Of a stretch of 64,000 nucleotides of DNA, positions 37,133 to 47,673 are shown in pieces. Position 1 is the stretch's first letter. The number at the start of each line of letters is the position of its first letter. The translations under genes were made by a program, and so were the position numbers. The notes under the pieces were generated by a model. The model saw only the letters and a program-made list of their open reading frames with translations. It ran no database searches and was not told where the DNA came from. Source of the stretch: Tubiluchus corallicola (Eukaryota; Priapulida; Priapulimorpha; Priapulimorphida; Tubiluchidae); the NCBI GenBank assembly GCA_030141605.1, contig JAQGDQ010000001.1, positions 3,122,306-3,186,305 on the forward strand, read 5' to 3'.

Positions 37133-40100
37133 ATGGCAAACAGAAATTACTTATCATTACCAAGCAAGCCAGTTGAGGAACAACTGCAAAGAACATTTGG
37201 ACACACGGTCAAACCAGCAGCTCTGGTATGTTAAATTTGCTAGTTGATTATGATATCAATTGCATTACTATAGGTGTTCATATGCTTTTACTTTGAAATG
37301 TTTGGATGTTTTGACATGTTAGCAGCATTGCAGCAGCCACACTTTGTTTAAAAATTTCAATGCCATGGCAGCACATCCAGACATTACAAAATAAGAATTA
37401 TGAGAATGGTCATCTTTTTGAACTGTCGGTTCAATGATGGCCAAACACATGACTTGTTGATTATATCTATGATACTGTTTGAAAGTTCTGTTGAAGCTAA
37501 TAAAAACATGCAGTGTTACTTCTCCAGATAATTTACAAAGACTTTTAATTTCAAATCATCTAACAAAAGTTATTATTTGGAAAAAACTTAATATTTCATT
37601 TTTGATCACTACAGATGCTATAGGCTGTATGATTTTCGGAAAAATGATAAATATTTTTAGATAAAGAAAATTTATTAAACGTTATTATTAGAATATTTTT
37701 TTCAGAAAATTGCATCGTGTAGTGCACAAGGTAACATCATCAGAAGTCCATTTCCCGATGTTGATATACCAGATGTTTCAGTTTATCAGCTTTTTCTGAA
37801 CAGTTGTTTTGCATACCCACAAAATTTAGCAGTCGTTGATGCTGAAAATGGCCAAGCATATACCTATGAACGATTACTGAGATGCGTAAAAAAATTTGGC
37901 AGTGCTCTTGTACGGAGAGGATTTAGGAAAGGTGACATATTGGCAATATGTGTTCCCAACTGCCCAGAGTACGTAATACCATTCTTTGCTACAGTGGCTA
38001 TTGGCGGAATAGTAACAACAATAAATCCTGTTTATACTGCAAATGAAATATATCATCAATTGCAAGATTCTCAGCCAAAATGGATAGTGACAGCACCTGA
38101 AGTACTAGAACGTGTCTCTCAAGCTGTTGATATGAAAATGGGAAATGAAGTAGTCATTGTTATTGGGGAAGAAGTGACTAAAAAGCATTTGTTGTTTTAC
38201 AACTTATTAAAAGATGATGGAAACGCCTTCCCAGAATGTGTTCCAATAAATGTGCAAAACGATGTAGCCATTTTGCCATATTCGTCAGGTACCACAGGGA
38301 AGCCAAAAGGAGTAATGTTAACACATTACAATTTAGTAGCCAGTGTGCATCAGACAAGAATGTGTTGGCCTGTTGCACAAGAAAACAGATATATTTGTTT
38401 TCTACCTATGTTCCATTTATATGGAATCTTTTTAACTCTGCTTGCGCTAAGTCATGGAGCATGTATCTATTATCTTTCAAAGTTTGAACCAAGGTTATTT
38501 CTTCAAACACTGGAAAAGTACAAGATAACACATGCACACCTTGTACCACCCGTTGTTAACTTCTTGGTCAAGTCGCCACTTACAATGAAATATGATTTGT
38601 CAAATCTTGAGAAAGCTTACTGTGGAGCTGCTCCATTAGGTAGGTGTGTAGTGCAAGTTGCTTATTTTTCTTCAATAGTCCGATCATCATCACAGTAACT
38701 TTTAACAAAGAAGTCAGCGCTAGTAAAAATGGTTATAAGAACATCCGCATTGATTTGGCAATTGTGGTAGGCCTGATCTAATATGGGGATGATTTACACT
38801 TTTTGTACTTTCAGGAAAAGAAACTAGTGAAGAACTTCTACGAAAAATTTCGTCATTGCAATTGTTGCAGCAAGGTTTTGGCATGACAGAAACAAGCCCT
38901 GCTATCACCGTCTGTCCAGAAACAGAAATGATTCCATCTACTGTAGGATATGTTGTGCCAAACTCTGAAGTGAAGGTAACTAGTAAAAGTGGTTTTTAAC
39001 TCTTATTCAGTTAGGGAACATTTATATTTCCGAAATTACGTTAAATTTTTATAACATTTCTGATTATTGTTGTAGGTTGTTGACTTACATAGCGGAAAAG
39101 TTCTTGGCCCAAATGAGGAAGGTGAGATCTGTGTACGAGGTCCCCAAGTGATGAAGGGGTATCTGAATAATCCAAAAGCAACAAATGAAACTATTTATCC
39201 TGATGGTTTTTTGCATACTGGTGATACTGGTTACTACACTGATAAAGGGTCTGTACTAATGGAATTTGATAATTTAGAGTTTAAATACCACAGACCCCTA
39301 ATGTGCAATTTACATCACAGTAACAGCAGTGCACAAGAGTGTGTTGGCCTGTTGTATGAATGTATTGTATTACATTCATGACAAGTAAAATACACTACAT
39401 TAATCCCATATTGCAGCAACACATTTTACCACATTTACGATTATTCATCTATTTTTTGTGTAAGAAATGTCCTAAGTGATATCTTGCTGCTGCATACTTC
39501 TTACAGATTACAGTCAGTCAACAAAATTGAACAAATATAGTTAATACAGTGTGATTTTGCAACCTATTACTATTATTATTAGTTACTTAAACTTTGCTGA
39601 TAGTGGCTATTATTTAATATTTCCCTAACAGCTTTTTTCATGCCATTATAATAATGATCCACCAACTTTTCTTAAACTTCTGTGGTTCATCAAACCAGCA
39701 ATTTTGTTATTGTTGTCTAGTTATTGGCATCTGAGCTTTTAATTTTATACAGTGTCATAAGAATGTGAATTGAGAGCTTCCAATTTTTTGATACAGCTGA
39801 AAATTGTTTAGTTACAAATTTTGCAGCATGATTTCTGTTGACATCTGTAATCGTTGAGATTTTGTTCATTTAAGCACCAGATTCAGATTTCGGGATTAAT
39901 AATTGCTTGTTGTAATATAGGTTTTTTTTCAGTAAAATATTTTCTCATGAAGTGTTATGGAAGTTAAACGTTGAGAATTGATGGTTTGGGTAAATAGGTG
40001 CCACACACTTAGTAACCTTTGTTCACTTGCATTGATATATCTTTTCAGACTTTTCTACATTGTTGACAGAGTGAAAGAACTCATAAAGTACAACGCGTAC

Positions 40101-40397
40101 CAGGTAGCACCAGCTGAATTGGAAGCATTACTAATATCCCATCCTGGTATAGAAGATGCAGCTGTAATTGGAATTCCTGATATGAGAACTGGTGAAGTCC
40201 CAAAAGCATTTATAGTGAAAAAAGACAAGACCTTAACTGGAGAACAAATTAAGATGTTTGTGAAGCAAAATGTTGCAAATTTCAAACAACTGAGAGGTGG
40301 ACTAGAATTTGTGACTGAAATTCCAAAGTCGGGCAGCGGTAAGATTCTCCGAAGGATACTGCGGGAGAGAGAGCAACAAATTCGTAGTAAATACTGA
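37133..40397 (+). CDS. ACS4: acyl-CoA synthetase, 4CL/luciferase-like, no canonical peroxisomal tag
   Basis: Exons 37133-37225, 37706-38639, 38815-38975, 39076-39248 and 40049-40397, phases 0, 1, 0, 2, giving 569 residues. All family motifs are present: [44 protein letters not shown], and K552 in GSGKILRR. The intron after the 173 nt exon uses a weaker donor (GTCTGT). The C-terminus is SKY, one residue away from the PTS1 SKL. The first exon has QLQRTFGHT at residues 17-25, a degenerate version of the PTS2-like block. An acceptor (GTTTTCAG) ends at 37124, eight bases before the ATG. The closest paralog by eye is ACS5 (shared VKKDKTLT). Confidence 0.92.
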
Positions 40398-40712
40398 ACA
40401 GAACGCGTAATCAGAAAAAACTGTGATTTTCTGACTTATTCATAAGTGAAGTACAAAATATAGTTTATCTGTGTAAATGGCATTTATACAGTACATGTAG
40501 TAACACTACAAACATATAAAACAGTAGAACTTTATTAAAGTAATGTTTAGTGTACCTATGTGTGAATCATGGCCATCATGACGGCATTACATGTAAATCA
40601 TGCTGTTTCTGAAAGCATCCTTTGTAGTTGCAAGCATAGTTTGTTTATAGTGTATTGTTTAAAAATTTGCAGTTTAAAGCTTGATTATTTACATTGATAT
40701 ATGAATAATGAA

Positions 40713-40718
40713 AATAAA
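40713..40718 (+). promoter_or_regulatory. Candidate ACS4 polyadenylation signal
   Basis: AATAAA about 315 bases after the ACS4 stop. An ATTAAA variant lies nearer, around 40535. Which one is used cannot be told from sequence. Confidence 0.4.
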
Positions 40719-41822
40719 ACAATCACAATATATAAGCAATTACAAAATAATAAAAAAATGACAGTGAAAATCTTGTTAGTTTGACACTAGTTCACCAAAA
40801 CACAGCGGTTTAACTATTTCTTACTGTTATGCACAGGTTATGGCATGAGCTATTTTTAACAAAATAATGGTAATGGCCACTTGCTGAATGTTATGCTGAA
40901 CAACAAGAAAACTGTACAAAGAACATAAACTCTAATAAAGAAATTAGCTGAATGACAGAAACAGATTTGTACCATACATTTTGTACAATATGTTTTGTGT
41001 GCTTGTACAAATATAAACAATACATAATTTCAGCTCTGTACTGCATTAAAAAAGAACTTTCACATTCAGTTACTATATTAAATAAAGTTAGTATTAACTT
41101 GAAATAAAATATCATTCTGAAAATACCTCACTTTAACGTTAAGTCCCATTTACTTTGCTATTTATCTTTCATTTACAGTATGTACATGCAAATGTTTAAC
41201 ATAGAAACAGTGTTTGTTTACTCAGTTTTGTGTATCACAAAGTACAAGTAAACCGCACTTTTCCCAGGTCCATCTCTATGTAGACAAGGTACATGACTAT
41301 ACGTGCCAAGTTTCTTGTTTTCTTTTAAATGGCAAATGTCAAGTAAGTAGCTATCCTGACATATTATGTAGATTTTTAATTTTTATATGACGTTTAACAT
41401 TTTACTAGACTTCATTCTTAGTGAGATTTACATTCTTCGTCACAAAAAAATTGCTTTTGGTCAGTTAGTGTGCGCTGTATGTATAAAGTCAAAAAGGTAA
41501 TAGCCAAGAGGTCAAAGTGTCTGCTTATAACCGAAATTAAGCAGTGCTGAAGTTGGTCAGTGAATGGCTGGATAATCACCAGGCTCATACTCGATCTGGG
41601 AAGTTTCATGTATCATAGTGATTCTGGCAGGTTTACCTTGTTGGCCATTGTTGAGAGAACATATTCACGTGGCTTAAACACAGTACCAGTTCAGTGTCTC
41701 ATTTTAAGGTTGAGTTAGATTCTGGTCTCTCCACAACCATTCACTTTAAGTAGAGATAATCACTGATTCCAGCCTGTAGTATGTCAGTCTGTAAAATGAT
41801 GTTAATATATTGCTATTTTCAG
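40719..41822. other. Intergenic region between ACS4 and ACS5
   Basis: No gene seen. Its main content is the 5S-like SINE at about 41480-41770, which ends about 50 bases before the acceptor of the ACS5 ATG exon. The ACS5 promoter and any non-coding first exon should lie in this interval. Confidence 0.45.
41480..41770 (+). repeat. SINE-like copy with 5S rRNA-like head
   Basis: AACCGAAATTAAGCAGTGCTG, then GTTGGTCAGTGAATGGCTGG and AATCACCAGG, resemble the internal promoter half of 5S rRNA (GAAGCTAAGCA, then GTACTTGGATGGG, then GACCGCCTGGG). A related copy at about 54160-54370 shares this part and a later TCAGTGYCTCATYTTA segment. A 5S-derived SINE is the best reading; boundaries are approximate. 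Confidence 0.55.
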
Positions 41823-41849
41823 ATACTTTGCCAGTCAGGATAAGTAAAG

Positions 41850-44800
41850 ATGGAGTCTGCCAAACACAGATTAGAGCGAATATTTTCGCATTTTACTGGA
41901 GTTCAGCAAAGACGTGCTGCTGTGAGTACAAATTAATGTTCATAAAATAGATATCACTATAAGTGAGCAAAAGCAAAATAGCTATAGTGACCAAAGTTGA
42001 ATGAGCAGTGCCAAATTCAGTAGTGGATGGATGACCACATGTAGAACTGCTTTTGGTTGTCTCACATACAAAACTGTCTTGTCCTAGCTCTGTATCTCGT
42101 CTTAGAGGATTATTTTACCATAACCATCATACCATTAAGTAGGTTTTGCTACTGAGTGTTGGATTCCAGCTTTCAAAGCGCAGCTACACAAAAAATAGCT
42201 GTAATAGTCTGCTAAAGGAAAATAAGACTATATAAATCATTTTGACTCAAGGTCTAAAACGTACCTCATCAACATTAAGACCTATAATAACTGCCAAACT
42301 GTTTCTTATATTAGAATTATAGTTCAGAATTCTGAAACTGATATTAATGCAAGCAGAGTTAATCATGTCGTCACCAACGTGAGGACAATTCTCTAACAGA
42401 AGGATCTGTCGTCAGCACCTCGTACATGTTTGCATCACATCGATACTGAAATACAAACTTGTTGAATTTCAAATTCATTGATATGCTAATGCAACTTTAC
42501 AAGGCTGTATGTGTGTCGAGAATGAGTTGTTTAGAAACTACAGACCTGGTGATCCGGTATACTTATCTTCATTTTCGGGCAATGCATGATTGAGAAACAG
42601 GTATAGTCATCCATATAAGTAGGAACAGCTGGGAGCATTTAACGATTATAAAATTAACAAAACTAATCTTTTGATGTGATGATTCCTTAATGTAAATCAT
42701 TCTTTAAAAGAAAATTTTTGTGAGTAAGATATTTTAGATACCAGGTTACTTTGAGTTATGGTCTAAAACTATTTACTATTTTCCTTTTATACTTTTCATG
42801 GACTTCAAGTGTGATTCGAGTATTCTGTTGACATATCACACAACAGCAGACACCACAAGACAAATTGAATACCGCATATCCATTGTATACAAAACATATT
42901 TGTAAATTGCATAAAAGACTGTCTAATAAGAATTGTCTTATTTTCAGAACATTACACAGTGTAGCTCTGAGAAGAATATTATCAGAAGCCCACTTCCAGA
43001 TGTTTACATTCCCGACAATGTTTCAGTTTACCAGCTTTTTTTGGAAAGTTGTTTAAAACATCCACACAACTTCGCTGTTGTTAATGTTGAAAATGGCTGC
43101 TCATACACGTACCAAGAGTTACTGACGTCTGTGAAAAAATTTGGCAGTGCATTGGTACGAAGGGGATTTAACAAAGGTGATATTTTGGCAGCTATTGCTC
43201 CAAACTGCATTGAATATATAATTTGCTTCTTTGCCACAGTAGCTGTTGGTGGAGCAGTAACAACAATAAATCCAGTATACACAGAAAATGAGATACTCTA
43301 CCATTTACAAGATTCAAAACCGGGATGGATAGTAACAACAGCCAAAGTGCTAAAAAATGTTCTTGCAGCCACTGGAAAAACGACAGTGAAAGAAGAGATT
43401 ATTATTATTGGAGGGAATCCATGTAAACAGTTAATATCTTTTGCAGAGTTGTTAGAAGATGATGAGTCTGCTTTCCCAGATTCTTTGCACATAAATGTGC
43501 ATAATGATCTAGCTGTAGTGCCATACTCATCTGGAACTACTGGAAAACCCAAGGGTGTAATGTTAACGCATTATAATTTGGTTGCAAATCTGTATCAAAA
43601 GTCAGATCTTATATATGGACAACCTGACCATAGATGCATATTTTTTCTACCTATGTTTCACATATATGGTATAGCTGTTGTGTTACGTGTGTTTCATATA
43701 GGAGCTTGCATCTATTTACTATCAAAATTTGAGCCAAAGGTATTCCTTCGTGCTGTGGAAAAGTACAAGATAACAAATGCCCCTCTTGTACCACCCATAA
43801 TCAACTTTCTGGTCAAGTCACCACTAATAAAGATGTATGATTTATCCAGTCTAGCTGTTGCTCACTGTGGGGCTGCACCTCTAGGTATGCTTGCCCGTAC
43901 ATAATATTATACTAATTATACTAGGCATAACCTGGTAGAAACTGGTAATGACGTCAGTTAGTTTTATAAGATCTTTAAGTTACTATAATGGGCATATTTA
44001 TGTCTGTTAAATTGGAGCCTGGTGATTGAAATAGAAAGCAACAGATGATAAAACTTTTGTTTCCAACTTAATTTTAGCTTTCTTTACTCATTTTAATGAG
44101 GTTTAAATTTAGCACTGTATAAATTTGCATTGTCACAAATTCATTTTTAGAACATGTTTGAATAGAACTTTATAAATCAAGCTTTATATAAGCTTTATAC
44201 ACTGTATTATAAAATTATGTACTATATTGTGCTCCAATGAGCAGCTGTTCTATACTATTCTACACAGTACTGCATTTTCATCTGTACGGTTAATACTCCT
44301 CCCTATGCTATCAGGTATTCTATTTGTGATATTGTTGCTCTTATTGTATTTTTTTAAGTACAGTAACACTCATTCAGTTATTACAGAATTTCAGTATTTC
44401 AGGAAAAGAAATGGTTGAAGAACTTTTGAAGAAAATTCCAACTTTGCAAAATTTACAGCAAGGTTATGGTATGACAGAAGCCGGTCCTGCCGTTATTAGC
44501 ACACAGGGAATGCAGGAACAGATGTCATCAACTATAGGATATGTAATACCGAACACTGAAGTAAAGGTATTGCACTTTATCTAACCACTTGATTTTTACA
44601 AGAAAAAAAAACAAAGACAAGGGAGAAAAGACAGCATGTCATAACATTTTGCTCAAAAGCTCCATCAATAGCTTGTTTGGGTTTTGTTCAAACCATGCTC
44701 TATGGGCAAATCTAGACTTCATACTGACCCCTAATAACCAGTATACCATACTAACTTTATAAATTTATGACAACTGTAACTATACTACAGGTTGTTGACT

Positions 44801-45435
44801 TGAAAACTAGAGTTGCTCTTGGTCCAAATCAAGAAGGAGAACTGTGCATAAGAGGTCCACAAGTGATGAAGGGATACCTGAACAATCCGAAAGCAACGAA
44901 AGAAATCATTAGTCCTGATGGTTTTTTGCAAACGGGCGACATTTGCTATTACACTGAGGAAGGGTGAGTCTTATCTTTTGCACTTCTTACCATGTCATGT
45001 AAAAATTTAGCTTGGTGACACTTTTTGTTCCTGCAAATTAATAGAAAAATTGTTAAGTAATCTAAAAACTTAACATTTGTTTGTAGGCTATTCTACATAA
45101 TTGACCGAGTGAAAGAGTTGATCAAAGTCAATGCGTACCAAGTAGCACCAGCTGAACTTGAAGCAGTGCTCATGTCTCATCCTGGTGTAGAAGATGCAGC
45201 TGTTGTAGGAATTCCAAGCGAGAGAACTGGTGAAGTACCAAAAGCATTTGTAGTGAAAAAGGACAAGACCTTAACGGAAGAACATATTAACATATACATG
45301 AAAAAAAATGTTGCACCATTCAAATTACTGAGAGGTGGCATAGAATTTGTGAGAGACATTCCAAAATCTGCTAGTGGTAAGATCCTTCGAAGAAAATTAC
45401 GTGATGCTGAAATTAACAAAAGTAGGGAACGATAA
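41850..45435 (+). CDS. ACS5: acyl-CoA synthetase, 4CL/luciferase-like, with a near-PTS2 N-terminus
   Basis: Exons 41850-41921, 42948-43884, 44403-44566, 44791-44963 and 45087-45435, phases 0, 1, 0, 2, giving 564 residues. Exon 3 is one codon longer than in the paralogs. Motifs: [24 protein letters not shown] (others have TETSP), TGD within [26 protein letters not shown], and K547 in SASGKILRR. The conserved ITHAHLVPP of ACS1, ACS2 and ACS4 is changed to ITNAPLVPP, a site near the active-site tunnel in family structures. The first exon has RLERIFSHF at residues 7-15, close to PTS2. The C-terminus RER is not a PTS1. An acceptor (TATTTTCAG) ends at 41822, upstream of the ATG. Confidence 0.92.
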
Positions 45436-45762
45436 GTCACAAGAACAACACAAATAGTCAGATAAGACCAGTTTGTTATAAACATTTTATATAAAATTAG
45501 TGTGGTTTTCTAATTGAAAATTTACAAGAAAGTACACAGATATTTTTCTAAGAAATATGTAAAGACATCTAGTACAAAAAATCAATAGAGTTTCCAAAAA
45601 AGTATTGATTTATTTAGGTATGTTTTATAATGGAAAGTGTAACATGACAGCAGGTCAAATTTTTAAATGATGGGTTGCCTTTTGTTTGGGAAGTAAAACC
45701 CTATACTGTGATTACAACAATACCAAAAAATCCATGTTAAGAAACAGATTTATGGTGAGCTA

Positions 45763-45768
45763 AATAAA
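45763..45768 (+). promoter_or_regulatory. Candidate ACS5 polyadenylation signal
   Basis: AATAAA about 330 bases after the ACS5 stop. Plausible by position only. Confidence 0.4.
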
Positions 45769-46260
45769 AAGAAGCCTTTTATGTTTACTCTAGAAAGTAG
45801 GCTATAAAACCCCATTTAGACTTCCACGATTTCACAGTTTTATGATGAAATTTCAACAAAATCGTTCGACTATGTGGGAGGATGATAAGATGTTGATCGA
45901 CATAACTTCAAAACAAGGATAATTTTCCACAGTTAATTTGGAATGAAGTAGGGTGTATAGGTGGATTTTTTGATAGCCGTTATAATTTCTAACATCTGAT
46001 AAGGCGATTAACTGAAACATGGACAAAAATAGCTACTCTACTTTATATCTGATAAAATCTTTTAAACTGAATTTTTATGGTACATTATGGATATAAGGAA
46101 GTGTCTTCTATTATACTTCTATTAAACATTGAAATGTCTGCATCAAAACCAATACATACCAATCAAATTATCTCAATGTGATTACAGTAATAAATTAATA
46201 AATAGCATGCATAATGGATAGTGTATCATTTGTCTTCTTGCATGTTTTCACACTGCAGAA

Positions 46261-46636
46261 AGCAGAAAAATTTGGATAGTAAAAGTGATATTCTGGAAGT
46301 CATTGCTCTTGAACGTAATGAATGTGCAGTTTGATACTTTGCTGCATTAGTATTTAGCATTGGTGGAACATTCACAACTAAAAAATCTGTACTCACAGGA
46401 TATGAAATAACTCACTGTTTAAAAGACTCAAGACCAAATGGATAATAACAACGTTAAATGCATTAGATAATGTGCTTACTGCAAAAAACTTGTGAATGGA
46501 GAAATAATCATTACCAGAAATAATGAAATTGGAAACACCAAAATCTTGCTGATAAATGTACAGAATGATGTAGCTCTTCTAGCATGCTGTTCTGGAACTA
46601 GAAAAAAACTCAAGAATGTGATGTGGACATGCTGGT
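46261..46636 (+). pseudogene. Decayed sixth acyl-CoA synthetase copy (fragment of the large exon)
   Basis: Shifting frames resemble the large exon of ACS4 and ACS5: EKFG followed by a stop, KSDILEVIAL, YFAALVFSIGGTFTT, GYEITHCLKDSRP, then a NGEIIITRNN segment and INVQNDVALLACCSGT. It has several in-frame stops and frameshifts. The [11 protein letters not shown] motif is destroyed, reading CSGTRKKLKNV, and the part between NGEIIITRNN and INVQND is shortened. No downstream exons are seen. It lies about 825 bases beyond the ACS5 stop, in the same orientation and spacing order as the array, so it is an old tandem copy that died. Confidence 0.88.
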
Positions 46637-46744
46637 AATAAAGTATTTATAACAGATGTTTGTTCCTGTCAAGACCATGTAATTATTAGTATAAAATTGG
46701 ATAACACTGAACCACTTCAAGTGTGGTAATTTTGTTGGCACACT

Positions 46745-47004
46745 CTAGATTGAGTAACAATGGTCAGCAGGGTATGGCAGTCGTTTGGATTACACTCAAT
46801 GCAAGTCAGTTCAAAGTAAAAATCATTCTTAGCTGGCTCATTATTAGCTAAATCCACCCGCATTGCAGACATTACATTAGACACTATTTTGGCTGCTATA
46901 CTGGACATTGTTGTTTGAATATAATGGGAACATAGATATTCAAAATCCTCCAAACAAGCATTGGATGACTTTATAATAGTAGATATTTGGGAGGTGAAGC
47001 TGAC
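46745..47004 (-). pseudogene. Doubtful minus-strand coding remnant
   Basis: An open minus-strand stretch runs from an acceptor-like TTTAG at the high-coordinate side. It reads SNACLEDFEYLCSHYI and later ANNEPAKNDFYFELTC with ordinary codon use, then meets a possible GTGTGC donor. I do not recognise the family. It could be one exon of a real gene or part of a decayed gene or retrocopy with the stretch at 47244-47673. Confidence 0.25.
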
Positions 47005-47243
47005 CTAAATTGACATTAGCCTAATTAAAGTTATCTTTAGCATGTGGGCATGTACAAATAACACACAGACAGATTTTCACCTTTACACATATAGATAGTA
47101 TTGTGGTATTGTTATAAACTAAAGCAAACAGCCACCATTAGTTATGTCATAACAAATGTGTTCACCTTTATTATACTTCGTTTTCATAATTTAGAACTCA
47201 CAATGCTTTTGAAACAACAAAAATTTTCTATTAAGTGCAGTGG

Positions 47244-47673
47244 TCAGTGTTCCATTGCTTCTTCATCTTCACTGCTATCAGATTCAATTTCTTCATCTTT
47301 TGCTATGGCTACATCAACAGCATCTTCGTCATCATCGTCATTGACTTTATCTATCTCGTTTATAGTTGAAAGTTCAGTCAGGAGCACATCAATATGATTC
47401 ATCATTTCACTATCATCACATTTTACTTTGGCCCCGACCTACGAGAAAAACATCAGCATTCACTATTGATGTTAAACAGAATGGGAAATGAAACAATATT
47501 ATACAAGTCAGATTAGACAAAAACTCATGATTACGTTCAAAGAACGGTGTCATGGTCAACTCAGATATTCTATTACGTATGCCATACAAAATCTGCAAGT
47601 CCCGAGAGCTTTTCGTGGATATGAATAAGGAACCTCCAACTTTACTGTCAAGTTCAGATTTTTTGGGCATCAA
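47244..47673 (-). pseudogene. Doubtful minus-strand remnant with acidic C-terminus
   Basis: The minus strand from 47673 reads PKKSELDSKVGGSLF and RNRISELTMTPFFERNHEF. After shifts of frame near 47439 and 47393 it continues as NHIDVLLTELSTINEIDKV, then a very acidic tail with DDDDED and ESDSSEDEEAMEH before a stop. Such a tail is common in nuclear proteins. The frame breaks suggest a pseudogene or retrocopy, though a missed intron is possible. Family not recognised. Confidence 0.3.

Noticed and set aside
7253-45435. Calling these genes luciferases
   Set aside because: Luciferases and 4CL-like synthetases share all the motifs seen here. Nothing in the sequence shows light emission, and substrate cannot be inferred.
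7253-45435. Mitochondrial presequences on the first exons
   Set aside because: The first exons of ACS2 and ACS5 are basic, but the position-by-position alignment of all five fits a PTS2 nonapeptide better. Not excluded experimentally.
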